The notes: generated by a model not told the origin, from the sequence alone. A stretch of 64,000 nt of DNA from Martelella mediterranea (GCF_021021415.1 NZ_JAINWJ010000004.1:186001-250000), one strand, 5' to 3'. Positions 1 through 8,697 are shown, counted from the first letter of the stretch. Program-made: numbers and translations.

Positions 1-1143
1 CGGGTGAATAACCGCAAGGTGCTGGATGGGGTTCTTCGAGCTCGCGGCGTTGCTGCGGAAAAGAACCTCGATGTGCTTCGTGCGCTTGATAAATTCGACA
101 AGTTTGGCCGGGAGGGCGTTATGTTGCTCCTGACGACTGGGCGAAAAGATGAAAGCGGTGACTTCACCAAAGGCGCGGGGTTGTCGGAGGCAACTGCTTC
201 TCTTCTATTGCGGCTGTTTGAAACGCCGAAATTCTTGAGTGCTGCAGATGAGCCACTGAAGGTGCAGCTCGGTGAAGAGGTCATTTCTTTTAAAGAAACA
301 TGGACGCAATATGTTTCCAAGTTTCTTGTTGATGGACGACCAGTGTTCCCGGAAGGTGAGTTTGCGGACGAGAGTGTCTCTTGGACCATCGCGGTTTCGA
401 CAGCTCTAGCTGATCCGGAGGCTGATGCTAGTGTAGGCTTCGCGGGCATTGGTGAGCTTTTGGCTATGCACAGAGTATTCGATGCGGCCGGATACGAGCC
501 AAACCGCATCAAAATCGACCCTTCAGTCGTCCGTGGCCTCGAATACTACACCGGTCCTGTCTACGAAGCCGAACTCACCTTCGATGTCACCAATGAAAAG
601 GGTGAAAAGGTCGTGTTTGGCTCGGTCGGCGGCGGCGGGCGGTATGATGGGCTGGTGTCGCGGTTCATGGGCCAGCCGGTGCCGGCGACGGGCTTTTCCA
701 TCGGCGTGTCGCGGTTGATGACGGCGCTGAAGAATCTCGGCAAGCTCGGCGCGTCCGAGGTGATCGAACCGGTGCTGGTCACCGTCATGGATGGCGATGC
801 CGAGGCCATGGGGCGTTATCAGAAGATGACGCAGGAATTGCGCAAGGCCGGCATCCGCGCCGAGATGTATCAGGGCAACTGGAAGAAATTCGGCAACCAG
901 CTCAAATATGCCGACCGCCGCGGCTGCCCGATCGCGGTCATCCAGGGCGGCGACGAGCGGGCCGAGGGCGTGGTCCAGATCAAGGATCTGATCGAGGGTA
1001 AGCGGCTCTCCGGCGAGATCGAGGACAACGCCGAATGGCGCGAGGCCCGCGTGGCGCAAAAGACCGTGCCGGAGGACGATCTCGTCGCGGAGGTCCGGGC
1101 GATGCTGGAAGCGCAGGCCGAAGATCGGAAGCGCGGGGGCTGA
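1..1143 (+). CDS. hisS: Histidyl-tRNA synthetase, C-terminal ~380 residues (5' end outside window)
   Basis: Class II aminoacyl-tRNA synthetase that charges tRNA-His in the cytoplasm. The reading frame is open from base 1, so the gene enters from the left; the GTG at position 4 is an internal codon, not the start. Visible signatures are the histidine-specific motif [12 protein letters not shown] (about residue 178 of the visible part), the class II motif GGGGRYDGL (about 208-216), [10 protein letters not shown] before the C-terminal domain, and an anticodon-binding domain over about the last 120 residues. Rhizobial HisS proteins are around 500 residues, so roughly 120 are missing. The first ~480 bp are about 52 percent GC by hand count, whereas the rest is much richer and uses the GC-rich codons of the neighbours. 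This suggests recombination inside the gene. No neighbour in the window shares its transcript. Confidence 0.93.
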   Translation, partial: RVNNRKVLDGVLRARGVAAEKNLDVLRALDKFDKFGREGVMLLLTTGRKDESGDFTKGAGLSEATASLLLRLFETPKFLSAADEPLKVQLGEEVISFKETWTQYVSKFLVDGRPVFPEGEFADESVSWTIAVSTALADPEADASVGFAGIGELLAMHRVFDAAGYEPNRIKIDPSVVRGLEYYTGPVYEAELTFDVTNEKGEKVVFGSVGGGGRYDGLVSRFMGQPVPATGFSIGVSRLMTALKNLGKLGASEVIEPVLVTVMDGDAEAMGRYQKMTQELRKAGIRAEMYQGNWKKFGNQLKYADRRGCPIAVIQGGDERAEGVVQIKDLIEGKRLSGEIEDNAEWREARVAQKTVPEDDLVAEVRAMLEAQAEDRKRGG

Positions 1144-1198
1144 GGGGCAAGCCTTTCAGTTTTCCGCGGCCTTTGTGATGGGTAGAAGCGCCGCAGCC

Positions 1199-1349
1199 CA
1201 TAATCTCCCCCCTTGAGGGGGAGATGTCGCGAACGCGACAGAGAGGGGTAAAGGGCGTGAGCCCTAAAAGCCGCATACTTTGTGCTCTCGGAGAGGGTTC
1301 ACCCCTCTCTGCCCCTGTCGGGGCATCTCCCCCTCAAGGGGGGAGATCG
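1199..1349. repeat. Mosaic intergenic repeat, family A, copy 1
   Basis: Intergenic element of about 150 bp with long terminal inverted arms (AATCTCCCCCCTTGAGGG at the left; the reverse complement near 1330-1347). Each arm carries its own small hairpin: GTCGCGAACGCGAC on the left and GCCCCTGTCGGGGC on the right. A second copy in opposite orientation lies at 58668-58816 with the same core around 'AAGCCGCA'. It resembles rhizobial RIME-like intergenic elements. It sits between the hisS end and the cyd operon terminator and carries no plausible gene. Confidence 0.8.
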
Positions 1350-1373
1350 TTTGGTGGTTGACGAGATTCATCC

Positions 1374-1409
1374 AAAAACAAAAAAACGGCCCGCATCGCT
1401 GCGAGCCGT
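1374..1409 (-). terminator. Rho-independent terminator of the cyd operon
   Basis: Read on the minus strand, a 10-bp stem (ACGGCTCGCA / TGCGGGCCGT, one G-U wobble) with loop GCGA is followed by TTTTTTTG. The wobble is a pair only in minus-strand RNA, fitting termination of the minus-strand cyd operon just after cydX. Confidence 0.85.
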
Positions 1410-1432
1410 CCTTAATCCTCAGGCGAAGCGGT

Positions 1433-1558
1433 TCAGATGCCGCTGCCCTTGTTCTCGCGCTCGCGGGCGCGGTCGTCCATCAGTTCGTACCACATGGCGT
1501 TCAGCACCGCGAAGAGCGCTGCAAGCGGCAGACCGAGGATCCAGGCGAAGTACCACAT
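1433..1558 (-). CDS. cydX: Cytochrome bd oxidase small subunit CydX (41 aa)
   Basis: Single-span membrane peptide that stabilises the haem core of cytochrome bd oxidase in the inner membrane. The 41-residue product starts MWYFAWILG and continues with a hydrophobic segment (about residues 4-22) followed by NAMWYELMDD and a charged tail (RARERENKG). This matches the CydX/YbgT family, whose conserved features are the initial MWYF-type aromatic stretch and a Trp-Tyr-Glu after the helix. A strong AAGGAG lies 6 bases before the ATG. It is the last gene of the minus-strand cydDCABX operon, 52 bp after cydB and just before the terminator. It is short enough to be missed by automated callers. The identification rests on sequence features and position. 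Confidence 0.93.
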   Translation of the reverse strand: MWYFAWILGLPLAALFAVLNAMWYELMDDRARERENKGSGI

Positions 1559-1610
1559 AGAATTCTCCTTTCGTGAAAGGGGGGCGGGCCGTTGGGCCCG
1601 CCGGCTTTTC

Positions 1611-2765
1611 TCAGTAGGCGTGCTTGTCCGAGTTGGTGACGTCCGCGTCGGTCACCTTGCCCCACATGATGTGGTAGACCCACGAGGTGTAGGCGAGGAT
1701 CAGCGGCACGAAGATCAGCGCGCAGACCAGCATGATGAACAGCGTCAGATGGCTCGACGATGAATCCCATGCCGTCAGGCTGGCGCCGGGCTGTTCCGAC
1801 GACGGCAGGATGAACGGGAACATCGCAACGCCGGGGGTCGCCACCACGCCGAAGACCGAAGCCGACGACGACAGCATGGCAAGCGCCGGCCGGTTGCCGC
1901 GGAGCCCGATGAACGCGCCGATCGCGCCGAGGAAGCCGAGCGCGGGCGCCAGCATCATCCACGGATAACGGCCGTAATTGACGAACCATGCGCCCTGCGA
2001 GCGGGCAACATCGTTCATCAGCGGGTTCGACGGGCCGGCCGCATTGACGGCGCCGGTGAAGGCGTAGCCGTCAATGCCGTAATAGAGCCAGACGCCGGCG
2101 AGCGCGAACAGCACGATCAGGGCGACCGCCGAGATCGAACCGAAGCCGCGGGCGCGGTCGTTGACCGGACCTTCCGTCTTGGTCGTCAGGTAAGCCGCGC
2201 CGTGCATGACCAGCATGGCGACGCAGACCAGACCGGTCAGCAGCGCGTAGGGGTTCAGCAGGCCGAAGAACGAACCGTCATAGAAAATGCGAAGGTCGTT
2301 ATCGAGCCGGAAGGGAACGCCCTGCAGCACGTTGCCGAGCGCCACGCCGAAGATCAGCGTCGGCACGAAGCCGCCGATGAACAGCAGCCAGTCCCAGGTA
2401 TTGCGCCAGGTGGCGCTTTCGCGCTTGGAGCGATACTTGAAGCCGACCGGGCGCAGGATGAGCGCGAACAGGATCGCGAACATCGCCAGATAAAAGCCCG
2501 AGAACGATACGGCGTAGATCGCCGGCCACGCCGCGAAGATCGCGCCGCCACCGAGGATGAGCCACACCTGGTTGCCTTCCCAGACCGGGCCGACCGTGTT
2601 GACCACGACGCGGCGTTCGGTGTCGTTCTTGGCGACGAAGGGAAGCAGGGTGGCGGTTCCGAGATCGAAACCGTCCATCACGGCGAAGCCGATCAGCAGA
2701 ACGCCGAGCAGCAACCACCAGATGACGCGGAGGACTTCGTAAGAGATAAGATCGTGTAATACCAT
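1611..2765 (-). CDS. cydB: Cytochrome bd ubiquinol oxidase subunit II
   Basis: 384-residue integral membrane subunit of the high-affinity quinol:O2 oxidoreductase, which reduces oxygen to water with electrons from ubiquinol and contributes to proton motive force. It has the family's N-terminal helix with the MDGFDLG motif (residues 30-36), the segment GPVWEGNQVWLI, and a series of hydrophobic helices. Length is normal for CydB. The ATG lies 6 bp after the cydA stop, so both are translated from one message. CydX follows 52 bp downstream. No anomalies in frame or composition. Confidence 0.97.
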   Translation of the reverse strand: MVLHDLISYEVLRVIWWLLLGVLLIGFAVMDGFDLGTATLLPFVAKNDTERRVVVNTVGPVWEGNQVWLILGGGAIFAAWPAIYAVSFSGFYLAMFAILFALILRPVGFKYRSKRESATWRNTWDWLLFIGGFVPTLIFGVALGNVLQGVPFRLDNDLRIFYDGSFFGLLNPYALLTGLVCVAMLVMHGAAYLTTKTEGPVNDRARGFGSISAVALIVLFALAGVWLYYGIDGYAFTGAVNAAGPSNPLMNDVARSQGAWFVNYGRYPWMMLAPALGFLGAIGAFIGLRGNRPALAMLSSSASVFGVVATPGVAMFPFILPSSEQPGASLTAWDSSSSHLTLFIMLVCALIFVPLILAYTSWVYHIMWGKVTDADVTNSDKHAY

Positions 2766-2771
2766 GATGTT

Positions 2772-4364
2772 TTACTCCGCAGGTGCCATGGTGCCCTGAA
2801 CCCGGCGAGCGCCGAGAACCGGCATGTCGGGTCCGTTGTCCGGCTGCGGTCCCTTGCGGATCGCGGCGAGCATCAGGCCCATTTCGACGATGAACAGCAC
2901 CGTATAGATTCCGACAAAGCCGATGATGGTGAGCAGCACCGTGCTTGCGCCGAGGCTCGAGACGGCTAGCGCCGTCGGCAGGATGCCCTCGATGATCCAC
3001 GGCTGACGGCCGAGTTCCGCGACGATCCAGCCGCATTCGGCGGCAATCCACGGCAGCGGAATGATCCAGACCGCGAGGTGCAGCAGCCAGCGATGGCTGT
3101 CCAACCTGCGACGGGTCGACAGGTAGAAGAACACACCCATGACGGCGATGAACAGGAAGCCGGCGCCGACCATGATGCGGAACGACCAGAACAGCGGACC
3201 GACCGGGGGAACGAGGCTGTTTGCGGCCTGTTCGATCTGGGCGGGCGTTGCGTCTGCCGGATCATCCACGAACGGCTTCAGAAGATAGGCGTAACCGAGG
3301 TCGTTGCCGTATTCCTCCATGATCGCCTGGTCGGCCGGGTCCGGCGTGCCGGTGCCCATATTCGCGCGCATGTTCTGCAACGCGGTATAGGCCTGGATGC
3401 CGTTTTCGATCTTGGTCTTGCCGTTTTCGACCAGCTCGTTGATGCCCTCGATCGGGGTATCGAGCGAGCGGGTGCCGATCAGACCCATGACCCACGGGAT
3501 CTTCACCGCGTAATGGGTCTCGCGGTTTTCCGTGTCGGGAATACCGAACAGCGTGAACGAGGCAGGCGCCGGCTCCGTTTCCCACATGGATTCGATCGCG
3601 GCGAGCTTCATCTTCTGGTGTTCGGTCGTCAGATACCCGCTTTCATCGCCCAGCACGACCACCGAAAGGGCGGCGGCAAGGCCGAAGGAACAGGCAACCG
3701 TCATCGAGCGCTTGGCAAGCTCAACATGGCGGCCCTTCAGCACATACCATGCGCCGACGCCGAGCACGAACACCGAGGCCGTGACATAGCCGGCCGAAAC
3801 CGTATGCACGAACTTCGCCTGCGCGACCGGGTTGGTCAGAACCTCGAAGAAGTTGGTGACTTCCATGCGCATCGTGACCGGATTGAAAGCCGAACCGACC
3901 GGGTTCTGCATCCAGCCATTGGCGATCAGGATCCACAGCGCCGACAGGTTCGAGCCGATGGCGACGCACCAGGTGATGATCAGGTGGGCGACCCGCGACA
4001 TGCGATCCCAGCCGAAGAAGAACAGGCCGACGAAGGTGGCTTCCAGGAAGAAGGCCATCAGCCCCTCGATCGCCAGAGGCGCGCCGAAGATGTCGCCGAC
4101 ATAGTGGCTGTAATAGCTCCAGTTCATGCCGAACTGGAATTCCATCACGATGCCGGTGGAAACGCCGATGGCAAAGTTGATGCCGAACAGCACGCCCCAG
4201 AATTTTGTCATTTGCCGCCATATCTTGCGGCCGGTCATGACGTAGGTCGTTTCCATGATCGCAACGATCATGGAAAGGCCCAGCGTCAACGGCACAAACA
4301 GAAAGTGATATAGCGCCGTCATAGCGAATTGCAGGCGCGATAGCGCCACGATGTCCAGTTCCAT
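2772..4364 (-). CDS. cydA: Cytochrome bd ubiquinol oxidase subunit I, long Q-loop type
   Basis: 530-residue haem-bearing subunit of cytochrome bd. Candidate haem ligands are visible: His20 (ALYH) for b595, His187 (FVHTVSAG) and Met398 (FRIM) for b558. Glu100 and Glu108 on the proton-channel helix (AIEGLMAFFLE) are also present. The quinol-binding loop after GDESGYLTTEHQKMKLAAIE (about 240-390) is long, as in the E. coli subtype; it lies between helices VI and VII. A GGGAGAG ribosome-binding site precedes the ATG. The 84-bp gap from cydC contains a small inverted repeat (CTGCCG...CGGCAG, 4406-4423). This gap could hold a secondary promoter or processing site that sets the ratio of oxidase to CydDC. 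Confidence 0.97.
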   Translation of the reverse strand: MELDIVALSRLQFAMTALYHFLFVPLTLGLSMIVAIMETTYVMTGRKIWRQMTKFWGVLFGINFAIGVSTGIVMEFQFGMNWSYYSHYVGDIFGAPLAIEGLMAFFLEATFVGLFFFGWDRMSRVAHLIITWCVAIGSNLSALWILIANGWMQNPVGSAFNPVTMRMEVTNFFEVLTNPVAQAKFVHTVSAGYVTASVFVLGVGAWYVLKGRHVELAKRSMTVACSFGLAAALSVVVLGDESGYLTTEHQKMKLAAIESMWETEPAPASFTLFGIPDTENRETHYAVKIPWVMGLIGTRSLDTPIEGINELVENGKTKIENGIQAYTALQNMRANMGTGTPDPADQAIMEEYGNDLGYAYLLKPFVDDPADATPAQIEQAANSLVPPVGPLFWSFRIMVGAGFLFIAVMGVFFYLSTRRRLDSHRWLLHLAVWIIPLPWIAAECGWIVAELGRQPWIIEGILPTALAVSSLGASTVLLTIIGFVGIYTVLFIVEMGLMLAAIRKGPQPDNGPDMPVLGARRVQGTMAPAE

Positions 4365-4448
4365 TGCGTCTCTCCCGCGTTCAAACCGGGTCTCAGTTTC
4401 ATCGACTGCCGTTTGACCGGCAGCCGCATTATTGTTGGAGGCCGGGTT

Positions 4449-6149
4449 TCAGTCCGGTCTCAGTGCGGCAAGCGCTCCGGCAAAGCCGGGCTCGCCTCTT
4501 CTGTAGGCGGAAACGATCCGCCCCGAATTGATCATGATCAGTCGATCGGCAATTTCTGCCTCCCGGCGGATATGGGTCGCGATCAGCAAACTACGGTGTT
4601 TTCCGGCGCGCGCTTTGATCTTTGTCATGACGTCGCGCGCTGTCTTGCCATCGAGACCCTCGCTCGGCTCGTCGAGCAGCCATACCGGCGTATCGCGCAG
4701 CACCAGCCGGGCAAGCGCCAGCCGCCGGGCCTGGCCGCCCGAAAGCCCGAGGCCCTGTTCGCCGAGCTCGGTGTCGAGACCGTGGGGCAGGCCGCGCACG
4801 GTGTCGCCGAGGCCGGCGGCGTCGAGCGCCTCCATCAGACGTTCGTCGCCAGCGGCGGGGAAGGCGAGCTTCAGATTGGCGCGCAGCGTATCCTGGAACA
4901 GCTCGGTGCGCTGGGTCAACAGCGTGGCCGGCAGGGCGGCGATGGTGCCGGCGTCGGGCGTGACTTCGCCTGCGATCAGCGCCATGATCGAGGATTTTCC
5001 GGCTCCGCTCGCGCCGATCAGCGCCACCCTTTCGCCCTCGGCAATCGTCAGCGTCAGCCCGGAAAGGGCCGCACCACCGCGTCCGGGATAGCGCAGGCGG
5101 ACATTGTCGAACGCCACTGCGATGCCGGCATCCGGCGCGGCATGGGCGGCACTTGCGGTGGGTTCCGCTTCCAGCCGGGGCGACAGCCTGCGGGCGGCCA
5201 GCAGCGTGCGGCCAAGCTCCATCGCCCCGCGCCTGAGCGCCGCGAACGGCTCAAGTGCCGCAAAGGCGATGAGGAGTGCCAGGGCTGCAAGCGGCGCGGT
5301 GATCTGCCCGGCCTCGGCAAGGGCGGCGCCGGCAAGCAGCACGCCGGCGAGGATCAGGGCGGTCACCATGTCGAAGCCGAAACCGGTATTGCTGTCGATT
5401 CGGTTCAGCGCCAGATCGGCGGCATATTCCCTGCTGTCGGCGTTTTCCACCCTTCCGCGCTGGGCATCGAGCCGGCCGGCAAGCGCCAGTTCGCTCTGGC
5501 CGGCAACCATGTCCACGGCGCGGGCGCGCAAGGCCTCCTGCGCATGCGCCCGGCGGCGAGCGGGCTTTTCGGCCGCGCGCGCGGCCAGCGCCGGAAGCGC
5601 AAGGCCCGGCAGCACGATTGCCGCGCCAACGGCCAGCGCCAGCGGCCACGACAGAATGCCGAGCGCGATGATGGCGGCGAGCCCGGCGATGACTGCGACA
5701 GCGCCCGGCACCAGCACCCGCAGATAAAGCGAATCGAGCGCGTCGACATCGGCCGTCAGGCGGAACAGCAGGCGCGCGGGGCGGAGCGCCAGCGCGCGGG
5801 CAGCACCCGGCGCCGCAAAGCCCCGGAACAGGTTGACCCGCAGGCCCGCCAGCACCCGCAGCGTCGCATCATGGGTCTGCAGCCGTTCGAAATAGCGCCC
5901 GGCGGTGCGCGAAAGGGCGAGAAAGCGGATCGCGGCCGACGGGGCGAAGACATCAAAGGCGAGCGCTGTCGCCATGCTCAGCCCTGCAATCGCGGTTGCC
6001 GTTACGAACCAGCCGGAGACGCCCAGAAGCGCGATGCCGGCAAGCACGGTAAAGGCGGAGAGCGCCGCACCCGCGACAAGCCCGCCGCGCCGCTCGCGCC
6101 AGAACAGGCGGATGATCGGGCCAAGGGCCGCAAAGCCTCGTGTTCTCAT
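4449..6149 (-). CDS. cydC: Cysteine/glutathione (or haem) ABC exporter subunit CydC
   Basis: 566-residue half-transporter that pairs with CydD in the inner membrane and is needed to assemble cytochrome bd; the heterodimer exports thiols and binds haem in E. coli. An N-terminal exporter-type membrane domain (about 1-310, including SGWFVTATAIAG) precedes a nucleotide-binding domain with Walker A GASGAGKSS (379-387), signature LSGGQ (469-473), Walker B VWLLDEP (489-495) and the H-loop THIRRE. The start overlaps the last 4 bases of cydD, implying translational coupling. It precedes cydA on the same strand, giving the compact DCABX order. The family is clear; the physiological substrate cannot be read from sequence. 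Confidence 0.95.
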   Translation of the reverse strand: MRTRGFAALGPIIRLFWRERRGGLVAGAALSAFTVLAGIALLGVSGWFVTATAIAGLSMATALAFDVFAPSAAIRFLALSRTAGRYFERLQTHDATLRVLAGLRVNLFRGFAAPGAARALALRPARLLFRLTADVDALDSLYLRVLVPGAVAVIAGLAAIIALGILSWPLALAVGAAIVLPGLALPALAARAAEKPARRRAHAQEALRARAVDMVAGQSELALAGRLDAQRGRVENADSREYAADLALNRIDSNTGFGFDMVTALILAGVLLAGAALAEAGQITAPLAALALLIAFAALEPFAALRRGAMELGRTLLAARRLSPRLEAEPTASAAHAAPDAGIAVAFDNVRLRYPGRGGAALSGLTLTIAEGERVALIGASGAGKSSIMALIAGEVTPDAGTIAALPATLLTQRTELFQDTLRANLKLAFPAAGDERLMEALDAAGLGDTVRGLPHGLDTELGEQGLGLSGGQARRLALARLVLRDTPVWLLDEPSEGLDGKTARDVMTKIKARAGKHRSLLIATHIRREAEIADRLIMINSGRIVSAYRRGEPGFAGALAALRPD

Positions 6150-7939
6150 AGCCCGTTCTCCCTGAAGCTCTCGGCCCTGAAATCCTCTGCAAGGTGCACG
6201 ACGCGGTCCATCCGCGCGGCCAGTACCGGATCGTGGGTCGCCACGATCAGCGTGCGGCCGGCGGCAAGCGTCAGCAGCGCCTCGGTGATTTCGGCGGCGG
6301 TGTGGTGATCGAGATGGGCGGTTGGCTCGTCGGCGAGGATGAGGCCTGCGCCCCGGGTCGCGGCGGCGCGCGCCAGCGTCAGCCGGAGGCCCTCGCCGCC
6401 GGAAAGCCCGGCGCCGTTTTCGCCGATCATGGCGTTGCCATGGGCCTCGGCGACGGTGTCGAGCGCGGAAAGCTTCAGCGCCGCGGCGATATCGTCGCGG
6501 CCGATATCCTCGCGGGTAAGGCGGATATTTGAGGCGATCGAACCGGCGAAAAGGTGCGGGTCCTGACCGATCCAGGCGATCTTCTGGCGCAGCCTGTCGG
6601 CGGTGTCGTCGGCAAGCGTCAGGTCATCGATGACGATGCGACCGTGGCGGGCCTCGGCCAGCCCTGCGATGAGCGCAAGCAGCGTCGACTTGCCGCTGCC
6701 CGAGGGGCCGAGCAGCGCGACATGCTCTCCCGGTCTGACGGTCAGATCGAAGCCATCGAAGACCGGGTCTTTCGAGCCCTGGTGGACGAAGCCGAGGTCG
6801 CGCAGCTCCACGCTTGCCGGGCGGGTCGTGGCCGGAGCGGCATCGGCCGTTTCGCCGCCGACCATGGCAAGGCCTTCCTCGGCAAGGCCGTCGAGCGCGG
6901 AAAGCGCGGCCTCGCCGGCCGCGCGGTCGTGCCAGACCGACGACAGCATCCTGAGAGGATCGAAGAAGGCCGGCGCCAGCAGCAGGATGAACAGGCCTTC
7001 CGAGAGCGTTAGCTTGCCGCCCCAGGCGCCGAAGCCGATCTGGCCCAGAAGATGAAAGCCGATATAGGCCGCGGCCATGGCGACGCCGAGGGCCGAAAAC
7101 AGCTCCAGCACGGCGGACGTCAGGAAGGCGATCTTCAACACCGCCATGGTGCGGCGGCGCAGGTTTTCGGCCCGCAGTCTCAGCCGGCGCGAGACCTGTT
7201 CGACGGCATCGAAGGAGCGGATGGTCTGCAACCCGCGCAGCCGGTCGAGCAGGAAGGCGTTGAGCGTGCCCATGTCGGCGAGGTGCTTTTCGCTCGCCGA
7301 TTGCGCGCTCCAGCCGATCAGCGCCATGAAGATCGGGATCAGCGGGGCGGCGATGAGCAGCACCAGCGCCGCGATCCAGGAATAGGGAACCACCACCGCC
7401 AGAATGGCGAGCGGTACGACGCTGGCCTTGAAACGGGCGGTCTGGAAGCGGGCGAGATAGGGCACGATATGCTCGGCCTGCTCGGCGAGAATGCTGGCGG
7501 CCTCGCCCGAGGCGGCCCGGCCGGTATCGAGCGGCGACCGGCGCGCGAGCGCCGCGACCGCGACCGCGCGTTTTTGCGAGAGGATCTTGCGGGCCTCGCG
7601 ATAGGCCATGTGGTTGCCCGCCCGCTCCAGCACCGCCTTGGCAAGGCCGAGCGCCAGCACGGCGGCGGCCAGCGGCCAGATCGCGGCGACGCCATTGCCT
7701 GCGGCCACCTGGCCGATGCCATAGGCAAGGCAGGCCGCCTGCGGCAGCCACATTAGCTCGGCAAGGGTGGAAAGCCATGCGGCAAGTTTCAGCGCCCGGG
7801 TTTTCGGCGCGCGCGATTTCTGGCGGGCAGCGCCCGGCGCTGCGCCTCGCTGTAACGCGGCCCGGCCATCGCTCTGAGTGGCGCTCCGCGCGGGAGTGGC
7901 GTCTTCGGCCCTGTTTTTTTCGACAAGCGCGTCCATCAT
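6146..7939 (-). CDS. cydD: Cysteine/glutathione (or haem) ABC exporter subunit CydD
   Basis: 597-residue partner of CydC. A polar, Arg/Ala-rich N-terminal extension (about 1-50) precedes the transmembrane domain (about 51-340). The nucleotide-binding domain shows Walker A GPSGSGKST (411-419), signature LSGGE (512-516), Walker B LILADEP (533-539) and the H-loop ATHDP. LSGGE instead of LSGGQ is a mild variation within the signature. Its start overlaps the last 4 bases of the upstream regulator gene and its end overlaps cydC by 4 bases. Regulator, cydD and cydC are therefore translationally linked. The start used here (MMDAL) is the one coupled to the regulator stop. Confidence 0.95.
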   Translation of the reverse strand: MMDALVEKNRAEDATPARSATQSDGRAALQRGAAPGAARQKSRAPKTRALKLAAWLSTLAELMWLPQAACLAYGIGQVAAGNGVAAIWPLAAAVLALGLAKAVLERAGNHMAYREARKILSQKRAVAVAALARRSPLDTGRAASGEAASILAEQAEHIVPYLARFQTARFKASVVPLAILAVVVPYSWIAALVLLIAAPLIPIFMALIGWSAQSASEKHLADMGTLNAFLLDRLRGLQTIRSFDAVEQVSRRLRLRAENLRRRTMAVLKIAFLTSAVLELFSALGVAMAAAYIGFHLLGQIGFGAWGGKLTLSEGLFILLLAPAFFDPLRMLSSVWHDRAAGEAALSALDGLAEEGLAMVGGETADAAPATTRPASVELRDLGFVHQGSKDPVFDGFDLTVRPGEHVALLGPSGSGKSTLLALIAGLAEARHGRIVIDDLTLADDTADRLRQKIAWIGQDPHLFAGSIASNIRLTREDIGRDDIAAALKLSALDTVAEAHGNAMIGENGAGLSGGEGLRLTLARAAATRGAGLILADEPTAHLDHHTAAEITEALLTLAAGRTLIVATHDPVLAARMDRVVHLAEDFRAESFRENGL

Positions 7940-8511
7940 GAAGCCTTGCTGTCTTTTGCGCCCTTCCGGCCGAAGCCGGGGAGCCTGTCTGCCGTTTCCA
8001 GCAGTTTGGTGACGGCCGAGCCCATGCCGAGAAGCATCAGAAGCCGATCGGTCTCCATCACCTTCACATCATCGTACCAGTCGGAAAGTTTTTCAATCAG
8101 CGCGTGCATTTCGCCCAGTCTTTCCTGCGCATAGCGCTCTTCGTCGTTCTCCGGTTCGCGCATCAGTACCTCGCGCAGCATGGTCAGCGTCGGATCGATC
8201 TCGCGCTTCTTGCGCTCTTCGGCGAGCGTCCTCAGGATCGCCCAGACATCCTCCGGCGTGGTGAAATAATCCCGCCGGTCGCCCGGCTTGTGGCGCAGCA
8301 GAACCAGCCCCCAGCCCTGCAATTCCTTCAGCCCTATGGCCACGTTCGAGCGCGACATCTTCAGCGCCTCCACCATGTCGTCGGCGCAGAGCGGTTCGCG
8401 GGTGGCATAAAGCAGGGCGTAAATCTGCCCCACCGAACGGTTGATGCCCCAGCGGCTTCCCATTTCCCCGAAATGGGCCACGAAATCCTGCACGATCGGC
8501 GACAATGGCAT
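7936..8511 (-). CDS. GbsR/MarR-like winged-helix regulator of the cyd operon
   Basis: 191-residue DNA-binding protein, first gene of the cyd operon. The N-terminal half has a winged helix-turn-helix of the GbsR type: GQIYALLYATREPLCADDMVEAL, then recognition helix MSRSNVAIGLKELQ (about residues 49-62) and wing LVLLRHKPGDRRDYF. The C-terminal half is helical (RLGEMHALIEKLSDWYDDV) and probably dimerises. No cysteine pair or other obvious redox or metal site is visible, so the signal is unknown. The gene overlaps cydD by 4 bases. A perfect 24-bp palindrome just upstream is its likely operator. By inference it controls its own operon; whether it represses or activates cannot be decided from sequence. 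Confidence 0.85.
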   Translation of the reverse strand: MPLSPIVQDFVAHFGEMGSRWGINRSVGQIYALLYATREPLCADDMVEALKMSRSNVAIGLKELQGWGLVLLRHKPGDRRDYFTTPEDVWAILRTLAEERKKREIDPTLTMLREVLMREPENDEERYAQERLGEMHALIEKLSDWYDDVKVMETDRLLMLLGMGSAVTKLLETADRLPGFGRKGAKDSKAS

Positions 8512-8531
8512 CGATATTCCTGCTCTATCTG

Positions 8532-8555
8532 AATTTTCAGAAATTTCTGAAAATT
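8532..8555. promoter_or_regulatory. Perfect 24-bp palindrome, probable operator of the cyd regulator
   Basis: Both halves read AATTTTCAGAAA and its exact reverse complement with no spacer. The site lies 21 bases upstream of the regulator start and abuts the proposed -10 box, covering the expected transcription start. A dimeric winged-helix protein would fit here. The symmetry and AT richness stand out sharply in GC-rich DNA. Confidence 0.8.
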
Positions 8556-8583
8556 ATGTATACCGATACTTGACGGAAAGCAA
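8555..8583 (-). promoter_or_regulatory. Candidate promoter of the regulator-cydDCABX operon
   Basis: On the minus strand a -35-like TTGCTT (8578-8583) is followed after 17 bases by TACATA (8555-8560); TATACA is an overlapping alternative. The palindromic operator begins directly downstream, which would let bound protein block transcription initiation. Confidence 0.5.
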
Positions 8584-8697
8584 GCCGCCGATCTCTTGCT
8601 ACCGGTGTAACCGAATGGGAGCGGTCTGAAATTGATTTATGTCATGTGGGTGAAGCGGGTGTGTCAGCCGCGAGGCCTTCAGTGTCGCGAGGCCCAT

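Noticed and set aside
1-1143. hisS as a complete gene starting at GTG 4
   Set aside because: The frame is open through base 1 and the protein lacks the first catalytic motif; it is the 3' part of a longer gene.
4413-6308. 631-codon open frame on the plus strand opposite cydC
   Set aside because: Composition is Arg/Gly/Gln-rich with no domain, and cydC on the other strand has full ABC-transporter motifs; long antisense frames are expected in GC-rich DNA.
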